NCBI RefSeq assembly: GCF_014635205.1
Contig: NZ_BMCN01000001.1
Location: forward strand, 1 to 64,000
DNA length: 64,000 bases
Reading direction: 5' to 3'
Origin: Jeotgalicoccus aerolatus
GTDB lineage: Bacteria > Bacillota > Bacilli > Staphylococcales > Salinicoccaceae
Shown: piece by piece, positions 43,960 through 52,040 of the stretch
Layout of the letters: every line of letters starts with the position of its first letter
How positions within the stretch are numbered: the first letter of the stretch is position 1
Notes under the pieces: model-generated
Database searches by the model: none
What the model saw: only the letters and a program-made list of their open reading frames with translations
What the model was told of the DNA's origin: nothing
Translations under genes and position numbers: made by a program

Positions 43960-44343
43960 TTATTCCTTACTGTCTTCATCTTTTTTACTGTCGCCGGTCA
44001 TTTCTGACACAGCAGAATCAGCTTTGTTGGAAATATTTTCGATGTTAGACTGGAGTCTTTCGATGTTTGGATTAATGTCCGCTTGGAAGTTCGAAATCAT
44101 CGATTTAACTTCATCACCGAGAGTGGAGAAGACTTCACTTGATTCGTGTTTTGTTTTGAGGAAAGAATTTTTAATTTCTTCACCTTCAATTTTAAGCTGG
44201 TCCATTTGTGATTTTAAATCATTTGAACCGGTTTTTAATGACTGTTGTAATTCTTTTCCTGATTTAGGTGCATTTAAAAAGGAAATCAGCATGCCGCCTG
44301 TGACGCCGACTGCAAATCCTACACCGATATTTTTAAGTTTCAT
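43960..44343 (-). CDS. YtxH-domain protein
   Basis: 127 residues. One N-terminal membrane segment (IGVGFAVGVTGGMLISFLNAP), the GKELQQSLK motif typical for YtxH and a long amphipathic helical part ending in a charged tail. Relatives belong to the general stress group in Bacillus; function unknown. Same strand and 46 nt downstream of hit. Confidence 0.85.
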   Translation of the reverse strand: MKLKNIGVGFAVGVTGGMLISFLNAPKSGKELQQSLKTGSNDLKSQMDQLKIEGEEIKNSFLKTKHESSEVFSTLGDEVKSMISNFQADINPNIERLQSNIENISNKADSAVSEMTGDSKKDEDSKE

Positions 44344-44389
44344 ACATTCACATCCTTATCTCAAATCATATACCCGCATTAATATATAT

Positions 44390-44821
44390 TTATTCACTTA
44401 ATTTGTTTTTAATTGCAGCTTCAATTTCTGTGCGAACTTCTGCAGTATTATTTTCATCTGCTGTGCTGACCCATTTATAGCCAAAACCGTCGTGTTCTTC
44501 TTTATAACGCGGAATGATATGGAAGTGCAGGTGAAACACTGACTGTGAAGCGTATGCGCCATTATTCTGTACGACATTTAAGCCGGCAGGTTCAAAGGCA
44601 TCTTTAACTGCATTGGCAACTTTAGTAATTGTCTTCATTACTTTGGCACCGGTATCTTCATCCAAATCATAAATATTTTCTATCACTTTTTTCGGTACGA
44701 CTAATGTATGACCTTTAACGATAGGGAAGGCATCCATAAAGGCGATTACATGATCATCTTCGTATACGATATTTGCCGGAATCTCTCTGTCGATAATTTT
44801 TTCAAAGATTGTCTTATTCAT
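44390..44821 (-). CDS. hit: HIT family nucleotide-binding protein
   Basis: 143 residues. Histidine triad HLHFHIIPR (about residue 95-105), with the nucleotide-binding FMDAFPIVKGHTLVVPK before it; hydrolyses purine nucleotide phosphoramidates in relatives. The start at 44821 is set by GGAGG 8 nt upstream; an in-frame ATG at 44836 overlaps that ribosome binding site. Next to ecsAB but divergent, as in other Bacilli. Confidence 0.94.
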   Translation of the reverse strand: MNKTIFEKIIDREIPANIVYEDDHVIAFMDAFPIVKGHTLVVPKKVIENIYDLDEDTGAKVMKTITKVANAVKDAFEPAGLNVVQNNGAYASQSVFHLHFHIIPRYKEEHDGFGYKWVSTADENNTAEVRTEIEAAIKNKLSE

Positions 44822-44907
44822 CTCAATATCCTCCATTAAAAACTTATGATATAGTTTTACTTAAGTATCAGTATACAAATAATTAGAATTATTTAAAAGG
44901 AAGTCAG

Positions 44908-45651
44908 ATGATGGTTTTAGAAATAAATGAACTTACAGGCGGGTATTCGAAAGAACCTGTCATTCACGATATCTCTTTTAAGATTGAGCCGGGCGAAATT
45001 ATCGGCCTGATCGGTTTAAATGGTGCAGGTAAAAGTACGACAATTAAACATATCCTTGGTCTTCTAAGACCGCACAAGGGCAATGTAAAAGTCATGGATC
45101 AAACGATTGAAAATGACGTGGAAGCATACCGCAGACATATGGGCTATATTCCGGAAGCGCCAATATTATACGAAGAATTGACTTTGAGAGAACATATTAA
45201 CATGACAGCGATGGCTTACGGTTTAACACCGGAGCAAGTCGACCAGCGTAAAGGACCGCTGTTAAAACGTTTCCGTCTGGAAGACAAGGAAGACACTTTT
45301 CCGAGTCATTTTTCAAAAGGCATGAAGCAGAAAGTGATGCTGATTTGTGCGTTTATCGTTGAACCTGAACTGTATATAATCGATGAACCTTTTCTCGGAC
45401 TTGATCCGCTCGGTATTGAATCATTGATTGAACTCATGATATCTGAGCGCGATAAAAACCGGTCAATATTAATGAGTACACATATTTTAGCGACGGCAGA
45501 ACGCTACTGCGACCGATACATCATCATCGATCAGGGCCGTAAAATTGCGGACGGCACACTCGATGAGCTGCGTACGGCAACCGGACTGCATGAAGGTTCG
45601 CTGGATGATGTGTATATACAGCTGACTGGCGGGAACAGCCATGAGCAGTAA
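44908..45651 (+). CDS. ecsA: ABC transporter ATP-binding protein EcsA
   Basis: 247 residues. Walker A GLNGAGKST, signature HFSKGMKQKV, Walker B YIIDEPFLGLDP, switch His in STHIL. EcsAB affects protein secretion, competence and intramembrane proteolysis by RasP in Bacillus; the exported compound is not established. Overlaps ecsB by 11 nt. Confidence 0.93.
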   Translation: MMVLEINELTGGYSKEPVIHDISFKIEPGEIIGLIGLNGAGKSTTIKHILGLLRPHKGNVKVMDQTIENDVEAYRRHMGYIPEAPILYEELTLREHINMTAMAYGLTPEQVDQRKGPLLKRFRLEDKEDTFPSHFSKGMKQKVMLICAFIVEPELYIIDEPFLGLDPLGIESLIELMISERDKNRSILMSTHILATAERYCDRYIIIDQGRKIADGTLDELRTATGLHEGSLDDVYIQLTGGNSHEQ

Positions 45652-46843
45652 ACTGTTTAACACAAGAATGGAAGAAGATATAAAGATCAGGAGTTATTAC
45701 GGCAAATTTATATTTAACAGCCATTTCCTCGTCTTTCTGATGATTGCAGGGGGTGTGCTGCTGTATACACTGCTGGGCTTAAGAGAGACGCTCAGTCCGA
45801 GTATTTATATCGATGCACTTTGTGCGATTCTAATGGCAGTTGTACTGCTGCCGAAGTACAGGACGCTGTTAAAAGAAGCGGATATGCTGTTTTTGCCGCC
45901 TTACGAAAAGAAAATGACTGCATACTTTAAGCGGGCCAATCTTTACAGTCTGTCGCTCGGCCTGGCCTTGCCGGTAATCACTGCTGTTGCAGTACTGATT
46001 CTCTTATCTATCGGCCACGGTCTGACAACGATTGTATTGTTCTTTTTACTGGCAGCACTTTTATATTTCAGCGGCTTTAATATCAGAAGGCTGTCTGTCA
46101 ATACGGGAGCGGGTAAATGGCTGATCACGGCAGTTTTAATTGCCGTAAATTTTATTTCTCTGCTGCTGGTGCTGCTGCATCCTTATTTCATCGCTCCAGC
46201 GCTCTTGTGCATCGTTATATTTACTGCAATCATGAAGAAGCAGTCCTATAATACGATATCCTGGCTGGATTACGTGCAATATGAAAAAGAAGCACTGCAA
46301 CAGTACTACCAGACGGTCAGCATGTTTACGAATGTGAAGCGGATCGACAAGGCCTTTAAAAGAAGACGATTTCTCGACGTCTTTTTATGGACGCCAAAAG
46401 CAGACAAGTTTAACAAAAAATATATGTACGAGTATTTATTTTACCGGTCATTCATGCGGGATCACGATTTGCCGATGATCGTGCTGCGCATTATCGTATT
46501 ATTTTTCATTATAATTTTCTGGATCAGTAATATATATGTGTCGCTGATATTCAGTCTGTTTGGTATCTATTTAATTGTGCTTCAGATGTCTCAAATATAT
46601 ACCGCACAAGCATACTTGCTGTGGCCGAAAGTATGGCCGGTCAAGAGAGCCTATATACAAAAAAGCTACATCAGCTATTCACATAAAGTTGTGTTTATCA
46701 TTACGCTGATCTTTGCTGTAATGTTTATAGTGACCCAGCCTGCAGAGTTTTTCTATGCATTTCTCTTCCCTGTTTGGGGTTATGTGCTGAACAGAATACT
46801 ATCTAAATCAATTTATAAAAAAGAAAGAGAGCTGAGCGATTAA
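45641..46843 (+). CDS. ecsB: ABC transporter permease EcsB
   Basis: 400 residues with about eight hydrophobic segments, of the EcsB family. It starts SSKLFNTRMEEDIKIRSYYGKFI, with the coupling region between helices. Start codon inside the end of ecsA. Partner of EcsA; convergent with traP with a 4-nt overlap of the stop regions. Confidence 0.92.
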   Translation: MSSKLFNTRMEEDIKIRSYYGKFIFNSHFLVFLMIAGGVLLYTLLGLRETLSPSIYIDALCAILMAVVLLPKYRTLLKEADMLFLPPYEKKMTAYFKRANLYSLSLGLALPVITAVAVLILLSIGHGLTTIVLFFLLAALLYFSGFNIRRLSVNTGAGKWLITAVLIAVNFISLLLVLLHPYFIAPALLCIVIFTAIMKKQSYNTISWLDYVQYEKEALQQYYQTVSMFTNVKRIDKAFKRRRFLDVFLWTPKADKFNKKYMYEYLFYRSFMRDHDLPMIVLRIIVLFFIIIFWISNIYVSLIFSLFGIYLIVLQMSQIYTAQAYLLWPKVWPVKRAYIQKSYISYSHKVVFIITLIFAVMFIVTQPAEFFYAFLFPVWGYVLNRILSKSIYKKERELSD

Positions 46844-47379
46844 TCGCCCAGCTCTTCTTTTTCTTCGTCTGTATATTCGTTATCTTCAACAGTGTAATAC
46901 ATTTTGGAAGATAAATAGTCACCGAAGAGAGATTCTTCATTGCGGAATTTCTTCAAAGCTTCAGATGTTAAATATTTTTCAAAGGTATCCGTGTGCTTAA
47001 AGTCATTATAAAGACTTGTGTCCGCCCATTTAATAAGAACCAGATAATTCTCATCGCGCGGGCTGATACCCACACGGAAAGAAACAAGTCCATTTAAAGT
47101 TTTCAGCTCATCGGCAAAGTCGGACAAGTGGCCTCTTAAAGAGTAGGTCCCGTCGCCGGCTGCCGGTATGTAAAATACAGACATCGGTGTTTCTTCATCC
47201 AGTGACCCGCTCTCGTTTATCACTTCATAGGTCATATTTGTTTCAAATATTGATTTTTCCTGATCGTCTTCATAATATAAAACTGCTTCAGAACCTCGTG
47301 CGCTCAGTGTTGTCTGAGGATTTTTTTCCTGCAGTGTGCTTAAAAAGTCCAATGTTCCTGTTGTAATGTGCAGATACAA
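46840..47379 (-). CDS. traP: TRAP/HmoB-like ABM-domain protein
   Basis: 179 residues. C-terminal antibiotic-biosynthesis-monooxygenase (ABM) domain about 65-165 with SFRVGISPRDENYLVLIKWAD; the same family holds the haem-degrading HmoB of Bacillus and staphylococcal TRAP. In staphylococci traP lies between ecsB and hemE, as here. TRAP has been reported as a quorum-sensing target and later as unrelated to virulence, so the role is unsettled; a link to haem or oxidative stress fits the divergent hem operon. The start is TTG at 47379 with GAGGTG 7 nt before. C-terminal Glu-rich tail. Confidence 0.87.
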   Translation of the reverse strand: MYLHITTGTLDFLSTLQEKNPQTTLSARGSEAVLYYEDDQEKSIFETNMTYEVINESGSLDEETPMSVFYIPAAGDGTYSLRGHLSDFADELKTLNGLVSFRVGISPRDENYLVLIKWADTSLYNDFKHTDTFEKYLTSEALKKFRNEESLFGDYLSSKMYYTVEDNEYTDEEKEELGD

Positions 47380-47553
47380 TATCCTTCACCTCTATTATTT
47401 AATGTTAATTACTCTATACCTTAAACAATACAATGTTAAACACATCTTAAATAGAACGATTTATTGACAAGTGCTGCACAAATAATAATTGTTCTAAAGA
47501 ATGTGATAAAATGTGTTAATGTATGAATATATAAGATATTAGGGGGTACCACT

Positions 47554-48579
47554 GTGTTTAATGATACGCTCATTCGAGCAGCTCGCGGGGAGAAGACAGC
47601 ACATACACCAGTATGGTTTATGAGACAGGTCGGGCGTTCCCAGCCGGAATACAACAAGGTTAAAGAAAAATATTCTTTAATCGAAATTACAAAACAGCCT
47701 GAACTGACTGCTTATCTCACAGCGACACCTGTAGATAATTACAATGTCGATGCAGCAGTACTGTATAAGGACATTATTACACCGCTCGCACCAATCGGTA
47801 TCGATGTGGAAATCAAATCTGGAATCGGCCCGGTAATCGATAATCCTGTCCGCACGATTCATGATGTTGAAAAACTCGGTGAACTGGATCCATTTAAAGA
47901 TCTGGATTATGTGTACAAAGCAATTCAGATTTTAACTCAGGAGAAACTTAACGTACCATTAATCGGTTTCTGCGGGGCACCATTTACAGTTGCCAGCTAT
48001 ATGATTGAAGGCGGTCCGTCTAAAAACTATCACCGTACGAAAACGATGATGTATAACGATCCTGAATTATGGTTTAAATTAATGGATAAACTGGTAGAAA
48101 CGAGCATCACGTATTTAACTGCACAAATTAAAGCGGGTGCAAGTGTGATCCAAATTTTCGACTCCTGGGGCGGAGCGCTGAATAAGGCGGATTACAATTA
48201 TTACCTGGCACCAGGTATGAAACGTATTATCAGTGCAGTTAAAGCACAAAATGTACCGGTGATTATTTTCGGAGTCGGTGCCAGCCACCTGGCAACTGAG
48301 TGGGATAAGCTCGGCAGTGATGTGCTCGGACTTGACTGGAGAATGTCAATTACCGAAGCGAGAGAACTCGGCATTACAAAAGCGCTGCAGGGGAATTTAG
48401 ACCCGGCAATACTGCTGTCCGACTGGTCAATTATTGAAGAACGCGCTAAGAAAATCGTTGAAGAAGGAAATAGAACAGGGCATATTTTCAACTTGGGTCA
48501 CGGCGTCTTCCCTGAAGTCAGCCCTGACGTTTTAAAACGACTGACAGAATTAGTACATACACACAGTAAAGGATTGTGA
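47554..48579 (+). CDS. hemE: Uroporphyrinogen decarboxylase
   Basis: 341 residues. Converts uroporphyrinogen III to coproporphyrinogen III. The N-terminal substrate loop [15 protein letters not shown] carries the conserved Arg residues; [17 protein letters not shown] and GNLDP near the C terminus are also typical. GTG start with GGGGT upstream. First gene of the hemE-cpfC-cgoX operon; it overlaps the region before cpfC. Confidence 0.96.
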   Translation: MFNDTLIRAARGEKTAHTPVWFMRQVGRSQPEYNKVKEKYSLIEITKQPELTAYLTATPVDNYNVDAAVLYKDIITPLAPIGIDVEIKSGIGPVIDNPVRTIHDVEKLGELDPFKDLDYVYKAIQILTQEKLNVPLIGFCGAPFTVASYMIEGGPSKNYHRTKTMMYNDPELWFKLMDKLVETSITYLTAQIKAGASVIQIFDSWGGALNKADYNYYLAPGMKRIISAVKAQNVPVIIFGVGASHLATEWDKLGSDVLGLDWRMSITEARELGITKALQGNLDPAILLSDWSIIEERAKKIVEEGNRTGHIFNLGHGVFPEVSPDVLKRLTELVHTHSKGL

Positions 48580-48587
48580 TTTTAAAA

Positions 48588-49505
48588 ATGGCAGAGAAAA
48601 AAGCATTATTAGTAATGGCATACGGCACACCTTATAAAGAATCGGACATTGAACCGTATTACACACACATCAGACACGGCAGAAAGCCGAGTGAAGAAGC
48701 ACTTCAGGATTTAAAAGACCGTTATGAAGCAATTGGCGGAATTTCTCCTTTGGCAGATACGACTAAACGCCAAGCGGAAGCGTTAGTAAAAACTTTAAAT
48801 GAACAAAGCGATGATGAGTATGAACTGTTTATCGGTTTAAAACACATTCATCCTTTCATTGAAGACACGGTAAAAGAAATTAGTGAAGCGGGCATTAAAG
48901 AAATCCACACAATTGTCCTTGCACCGCATTATTCAAATTTCTCTGTCGGGTCATATAACAAACGTGCGGCGGAGGAAGCTGAGAAATACGGTCTGACTGT
49001 AAAATCTGTAGAGGCGTTCTTCCAGCAGCAGCCGTTTATCGATTTTTGGGTCGATGCACTTGAGAAAACTTTTAAAGAAGATATTCCTGCTGATGAAGCG
49101 GATCAGACAGCGATTGTTGTCAGCGCGCACAGTCTGCCTGAAAAAATTAAAGAGCATAACGATCCATATCCAGATCAGCTCGTTGCAACAAAAGATTTAA
49201 TTAAAGAACAGTTCAATAAGGGACATTACTTTGTCGGCTGGCAGTCGGAAGGAAATACACCTGATCCATGGCTTGGACCGGACGTTCAGGATTTAACGCG
49301 CGATCTGTTTAATGAACACGGCTTTAAACACTTCGTATATATTCCTTTAGGATTTGTATGTGAACACTTGGAAGTGCTGTACGACAACGACTATGAATGT
49401 AAAGTAGTGACTGATGAAATCGGTGCGGTATATCACAGACCGGATATGCCGAATACAGATGCGAGATTCATTCAGGTAATGGTGAACGAATTAATTAAAT
49501 TGTAA
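48588..49505 (+). CDS. cpfC: Coproporphyrin III ferrochelatase
   Basis: 305 residues; formerly hemH. Inserts Fe2+ into coproporphyrin III in the Gram-positive haem pathway. Family blocks: LLVMAYGTPYKESDIEPYYTHIR, LAPHYSNFSVGSY with the metal-site His, VVSAHSLP, and GFVCEHLEVLYDND with the catalytic Glu. The ATG at 48588 gives the N terminus seen in relatives; GTG 48576 overlaps the hemE stop. Ribosome binding site weak; coupling to hemE translation is likely. Confidence 0.95.
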   Translation: MAEKKALLVMAYGTPYKESDIEPYYTHIRHGRKPSEEALQDLKDRYEAIGGISPLADTTKRQAEALVKTLNEQSDDEYELFIGLKHIHPFIEDTVKEISEAGIKEIHTIVLAPHYSNFSVGSYNKRAAEEAEKYGLTVKSVEAFFQQQPFIDFWVDALEKTFKEDIPADEADQTAIVVSAHSLPEKIKEHNDPYPDQLVATKDLIKEQFNKGHYFVGWQSEGNTPDPWLGPDVQDLTRDLFNEHGFKHFVYIPLGFVCEHLEVLYDNDYECKVVTDEIGAVYHRPDMPNTDARFIQVMVNELIKL

Positions 49506-49522
49506 TAAGTGAGGCGTTAAGT

Positions 49523-50896
49523 GTGAAAAGAGTAGCAATCATAGGTGCAGGAATTACAGGATTATCAGCAATGCATTATCTGCTTAAAGAAGGCAAGGAT
49601 CTGACTGTTGATTTATTTGAAGCATCAGGCCGGGCCGGGGGCAAAGTCAATACTCATAGCCGAGACGGCTATACGATAGAGCTCGGACCTGAGTCTTATT
49701 TAGCGCGTAAAGAAGTCATGACAGAACTCGCTTATGAAGTGGGACTTGGTGATACACTTGTCCGCAATCAGACGGGCCAGGCATATATCTATGCTAAAAA
49801 CAAACTGTCTCCGGTACCAAAAGGTACTATGCTCGGTGTACCTATGGCGCTCTCACCGCTCTTGACGACTGATTTAGTCTCCTGGACGGGAAAATTGCGG
49901 GCAGGACTCGATTTTCTAAAACCTGCCATGCCGTTATATAAAGATATTTCAGTAGGAGAATTTTTCCGTGCGCGTTTCGGGGATGATCTTCTGGAACATA
50001 TGATCGAACCGCTCTTAGCTGGTGTTTACGGCACGGATATAGATCAGCTGAGCCTGATGTCGACTTATCCGAACTTTAAAGAAACAGAAGAGGCGTACGG
50101 CAGTTTGATGAAAGGCTTAATTGCTGAGAAAAAAGATAAGCCGGCAGCGCCTAAAACGAAAACCGGAGCATTTCTGCAATTTAAAAATGGTTTGCAATCG
50201 TTTATCGACCGGCTGGTCAGCGAAAACGAAAAACGCGGCGGACAGATTCACTTTAACTTCGATGTCACTGCGATTGAAAAAACTGAAGACGGCTACGACC
50301 TTACAGCTGACGGCGGCACGCATCATTACGATGAGGTCATCGTCACGACACCGCACTTCCAGTACAAGCGCTGGTTTAAAGATAAAGAATTTGAGTACTT
50401 CAAGCATATGGAAGCAACGAGTGTTGCGACAGTTGTAATGGCCTTTGATGAAGAACAGGTGAAAAATACGATTGAAGGTACTGGATTCGTAATCAGCCGA
50501 AATATGGATACATCGATTACTGCATGTACATGGACGAATAAGAAGTGGGAACACTCGACACCTGAAGGCAAGGCACTGCTGCGCGCTTATGTAGGGCGCC
50601 CCGGTGACTTTATCGTCCATGAGAAGTCGGATGAAGACATCGTCCGTCTGGCACGAGAGGACCTCGATAAAATTATGGATCTCGACGGTGAACCAGAATT
50701 CACGATTGTAACGCGGATGATGAATGCGATGCCGAATTATTTTGTCGGACATAAGTATATTATTGATGATATTCAAAAATACGCAACAGAAAACTATCCG
50801 GGACTGCACTTAATCGGTGCCTCGCATTATGCAGTCGGACTGCCGGATTGTGTGCAGACCGCAAAAGACACTGCAGAAAAAATATTAAACAAATAA
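49523..50896 (+). CDS. cgoX: Coproporphyrinogen III oxidase (FAD-dependent)
   Basis: 457 residues; formerly hemY. Oxygen-dependent flavoprotein oxidising coproporphyrinogen III to coproporphyrin III. FAD site at the N terminus (IIGAGITGLSAMHYL, then GRAGGKVNTH), and the family's ELGPESYLARK and GVYGTDIDQLSL segments. GTG start, GTGAGG upstream. The gene order hemE-cpfC-cgoX gives the last three coproporphyrin-branch steps; ChdC would complete haem formation and is not in the window. Confidence 0.95.
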   Translation: MKRVAIIGAGITGLSAMHYLLKEGKDLTVDLFEASGRAGGKVNTHSRDGYTIELGPESYLARKEVMTELAYEVGLGDTLVRNQTGQAYIYAKNKLSPVPKGTMLGVPMALSPLLTTDLVSWTGKLRAGLDFLKPAMPLYKDISVGEFFRARFGDDLLEHMIEPLLAGVYGTDIDQLSLMSTYPNFKETEEAYGSLMKGLIAEKKDKPAAPKTKTGAFLQFKNGLQSFIDRLVSENEKRGGQIHFNFDVTAIEKTEDGYDLTADGGTHHYDEVIVTTPHFQYKRWFKDKEFEYFKHMEATSVATVVMAFDEEQVKNTIEGTGFVISRNMDTSITACTWTNKKWEHSTPEGKALLRAYVGRPGDFIVHEKSDEDIVRLAREDLDKIMDLDGEPEFTIVTRMMNAMPNYFVGHKYIIDDIQKYATENYPGLHLIGASHYAVGLPDCVQTAKDTAEKILNK

Positions 50897-50908
50897 AAAT
50901 ATGATTTT

Positions 50909-50946
50909 AAGACCTGCTTCCTTTATAATGGAGGCAGGTCTTTTAT
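50909..50946 (+). terminator. Terminator of the hem operon
   Basis: AAGACCTGCTTCC pairs with GGAGGCAGGTCTT (one wobble) and is followed by TTATT. Confidence 0.85.
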
Positions 50947-50968
50947 TATGTACCAGGGGGAAAATACA

Positions 50969-51961
50969 ATGAAGTTTATTTCAAACAACGACATCAAAGA
51001 TCCGATGATTAATCTGGCGATGGAGGAATATATACTAAGAGAAATTCCGACGGATGACTCTTACTTTCTTTTCTATGTAAACCAGCCGTCGATCATTATC
51101 GGGAAAAACCAAAATACAATAGAAGAAATTAACGAACCGTACATTAGGGAGCACGGGATTAAAGTGGTCAGAAGAGTATCAGGCGGCGGGGCAGTGTACC
51201 ATGATGAAGGAAATCTGAACTTCAGTTTTATTACAGAAGACGACGGAAACAGCTTTCACAACTTTAAAAAATTCACACAGCCGATTGTCGATGCCTTGAA
51301 AGAAATGGGCGTTGACGCTGAACTGTCGGGGCGTAATGATATAGAAATAGACGGCGGTAAAAAAGTATCAGGGAACGCGATGTTCACACAAAAAGGACGT
51401 ATGTTCTCACATGGAACATTAATGCTGGAAAGTGATATATCAGAAGTACAAAATGCACTGAAAGTAAACCCGAAAAAAATTCAGTCAAAAGGCATTAAAT
51501 CGGTGAGTGCCAGAGTCGGGAATATCAATGATTATTTAGATGAAAAAATAGATATAGAAGAATTTAAAGAAAGGATTCTTGCAAATATATTCGGCGGCTT
51601 AGACAACGTCGAAGAATACAAGCTGACAGATGATGACTGGGCGAAAATTAACCAGCTGTCTAAAGAAAAATATCAGACGTGGGCATGGAACTACGGCAAA
51701 AACCCTAAATATAACTACGACAACTCTCACAAATACGATGCAGGCTTGCTTGACGTGCGTTTAGAAGTTAAAGGCGGCCGCATTGAACATGCGAAAATCT
51801 TCGGCGACTTCTTTGGAGTAGGAGAAGTTGTGGATATCGAAAATCTGCTGATCGGTGTGGAGCACAACCGGGAGCATATTGAAGAAGCGATCAAAGATGT
51901 GGATATCAGCCACTATTTAGGACGGATTACGAGGGAAGAATTTTTAGATTTAATTTCGTAA
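50969..51961 (+). CDS. lplA: Lipoate-protein ligase A
   Basis: 330 residues. Activates lipoate with ATP and attaches it to the lysine of E2 or GcvH lipoyl domains. The motif RRVSGGGAVYHDEGNLNFSF holds the lipoate-binding loop; KVSGNAMFTQKGRMFSHGTLM follows, and the C-terminal accessory domain is present. The start at 50969 has AGGGGG 7 nt before. Probable salvage enzyme; last core gene before the AT-rich island. Confidence 0.92.
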   Translation: MKFISNNDIKDPMINLAMEEYILREIPTDDSYFLFYVNQPSIIIGKNQNTIEEINEPYIREHGIKVVRRVSGGGAVYHDEGNLNFSFITEDDGNSFHNFKKFTQPIVDALKEMGVDAELSGRNDIEIDGGKKVSGNAMFTQKGRMFSHGTLMLESDISEVQNALKVNPKKIQSKGIKSVSARVGNINDYLDEKIDIEEFKERILANIFGGLDNVEEYKLTDDDWAKINQLSKEKYQTWAWNYGKNPKYNYDNSHKYDAGLLDVRLEVKGGRIEHAKIFGDFFGVGEVVDIENLLIGVEHNREHIEEAIKDVDISHYLGRITREEFLDLIS

Positions 51962-51971
51962 CTTACACATT

Positions 51972-52016
51972 AGAAGGAGTTTTATTTAAGAAAACTCTTT
52001 CTATTTATAATATATT
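51972..52016 (+). terminator. Possible terminator after lplA
   Basis: AGAAGGAGTTTT (51972-51983) and AAAACTCTTTCT (51991-52002) pair with one mismatch; T-rich sequence follows after 12 nt. Confidence 0.5.
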
Positions 52017-52040
52017 TTTTTCTATAGGGAGGATAGCATT

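Noticed and set aside
50117-50809. 230-codon frame opposite cgoX
   Set aside because: Antisense shadow of a clear haem gene; no RBS or family features.
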